Positions 63,579-64,000 of a stretch of 64,000 nucleotides of DNA are shown one piece after another (position 1 is the stretch's first letter; each line of letters starts with the position of its first letter). Below the pieces are notes generated by a model, which saw nothing but the letters and a program-made list of their open reading frames with translations, had not been told where the DNA came from and ran no database searches. Source of the DNA: Candidatus Flexifilum affinis (GTDB taxonomy: Bacteria; Chloroflexota; Anaerolineae; Aggregatilineales; Phototrophicaceae); NCBI GenBank assembly GCA_016713325.1, contig JADJPJ010000087.1:434001-498000 (forward strand), written 5' to 3'. The translations under genes and the position numbers were made by a program.

Positions 63579-64000
63579 TCAACTTGTCAGATGGAAGGGA
63601 TTGAAGTCCGTGTCGGTATCGTAAACGTCCTCACGCTCCGCCCGCTTTACCCAGGCAATAATGCGGACAGTGACGGGAGTGAACAGAACTTCGATGCCCA
63701 CCTTGAACAAATAGTTCGTGAGTATCAGAGATGCAAGGATTTCTATCGGGAATACGCCAAGTGCGGCCGCAATCAAAAAGAAAGCTACTGTATCGACGGC
63801 CTGGCCGACCAAAGTACTGCCAATTGTCCGTGCCCAGACCAAACGGCCCTGAGACGCCACCTTCATCTTGGCCAGGACGTAACTGTTGCAGAACTCGCCG
63901 AGGAAGAACGCTGCAAGACTTGCGACGACAAGGCCACTCACACCACCCAGAATTGCATCGTAGGCGCCCTGCCCGACAGTCTGCTGCCAGAAACTGTCCC
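63579..64000 (-). CDS. Queuosine precursor transporter-like protein, C-terminal part (partial)
   Basis: The open frame continues past the right edge: the last visible upstream residues are DSFWQQTVGQGAYDAILGG, which join without a stop to LVVASLAAFFLGEF. The visible 140 residues hold four hydrophobic segments and match the YhhQ/VUT family (NSYVLAKMKV, RTIGSTLVGQAVDTVAFFLI, YLFKVGIEVLFTPVTVRI). Relatives import queuine or preQ1 for tRNA modification. A GTG at 63941 is not the true start because the frame is conserved beyond it. No preQ1 riboswitch can be judged because the 5' end is missing. Confidence 0.8.
   Translation of the reverse strand, partial: DSFWQQTVGQGAYDAILGGVSGLVVASLAAFFLGEFCNSYVLAKMKVASQGRLVWARTIGSTLVGQAVDTVAFFLIAAALGVFPIEILASLILTNYLFKVGIEVLFTPVTVRIIAWVKRAEREDVYDTDTDFNPFHLTS

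Overview
The window looks like chromosomal DNA of a Chloroflexota bacterium, most likely Anaerolineae-like. This is an inference from gene content, since there is no rRNA. The supporting traits are Pro/Thr-rich linkers between PKD domains, a DUF348-G5 lipoprotein, a kinase carrying a PQQ-type propeller, an orphan roadblock protein, a type 2 IPP isomerase, an LL-DAP-type aminotransferase, a BchI-like ATPase without its chelatase partners, and tRNAs without an encoded CCA. Genes are dense and often overlap by 4 bp. No phage, IS element, CRISPR array or origin is visible.

Layout. 1-1162 (-): MoxR ATPase and the start of a DUF58 protein. 1362-4518 (+): roadblock protein, CTP synthase, and an adenosine-deaminase-like protein that has lost its metal ligands. 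4556-10546 (-): a signalling block of response regulator, small protein, zinc-ribbon/FHA protein, J-domain/VWA protein, PP2C phosphatase and Ser/Thr kinase with a PQQ propeller. 10666-14377: HemW, polyprenyl synthase, type 2 IPP isomerase and acyl carrier protein. 14438-30498 (-): a roughly 16 kb co-directional run that mixes cell-surface glycan genes (GT4, GtrA, two Wzy-type proteins, UDP-glucuronate decarboxylase-like enzyme, macro domain, G5 and PKD lipoproteins) with BchI, a thioesterase and membrane proteins. 30631-34237 (+): two-component pair plus a secreted propeller. 34226-37453 (-): polar amino-acid ABC transporter whose binding protein is an internal tandem duplication. 37540-44823 (-): GNAT, small membrane protein, HflX, aminotransferase, M28 peptidase, TrmFO, TPR protein. 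44947-47254 (-): FabF and PlsX. 47368-55304 (+, with one hybrid kinase on -): tRNA-Leu, TPR-like anchored protein, CtpA, SmpB, an unknown protein and a STAND ATPase. 55346-55546: tRNA-Arg and tRNA-Glu. 55609-60193: DUF1349 protein, methyltransferase, amylosucrase, LON-domain protein. 60359-63488 (+): aldolase, Gfo/Idh/MocA dehydrogenase and PfkB kinase. The window closes in a queuosine-precursor-transporter-like gene.

The phospho-signalling block has the parts of a kinase/phosphatase/VWA triad with an FHA reader. The glycan run would build, export and decorate a surface polymer, and the lipoproteins probably sit in that envelope layer. The sugar triad at the end reads as a small catabolic operon. 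Three proteins look like degenerate enzymes: the ADA-like protein, a glycosidase domain fused to an O-antigen ligase, and an SGNH-like domain.

At least four single-base frame breaks interrupt otherwise intact genes: one in the kinase/PQQ gene, two in the PKD lipoprotein and one in the GNAT gene. Three lie in or next to short G/C runs, so sequence error is the first explanation to test. No gap longer than 300 bases lacks a feature.
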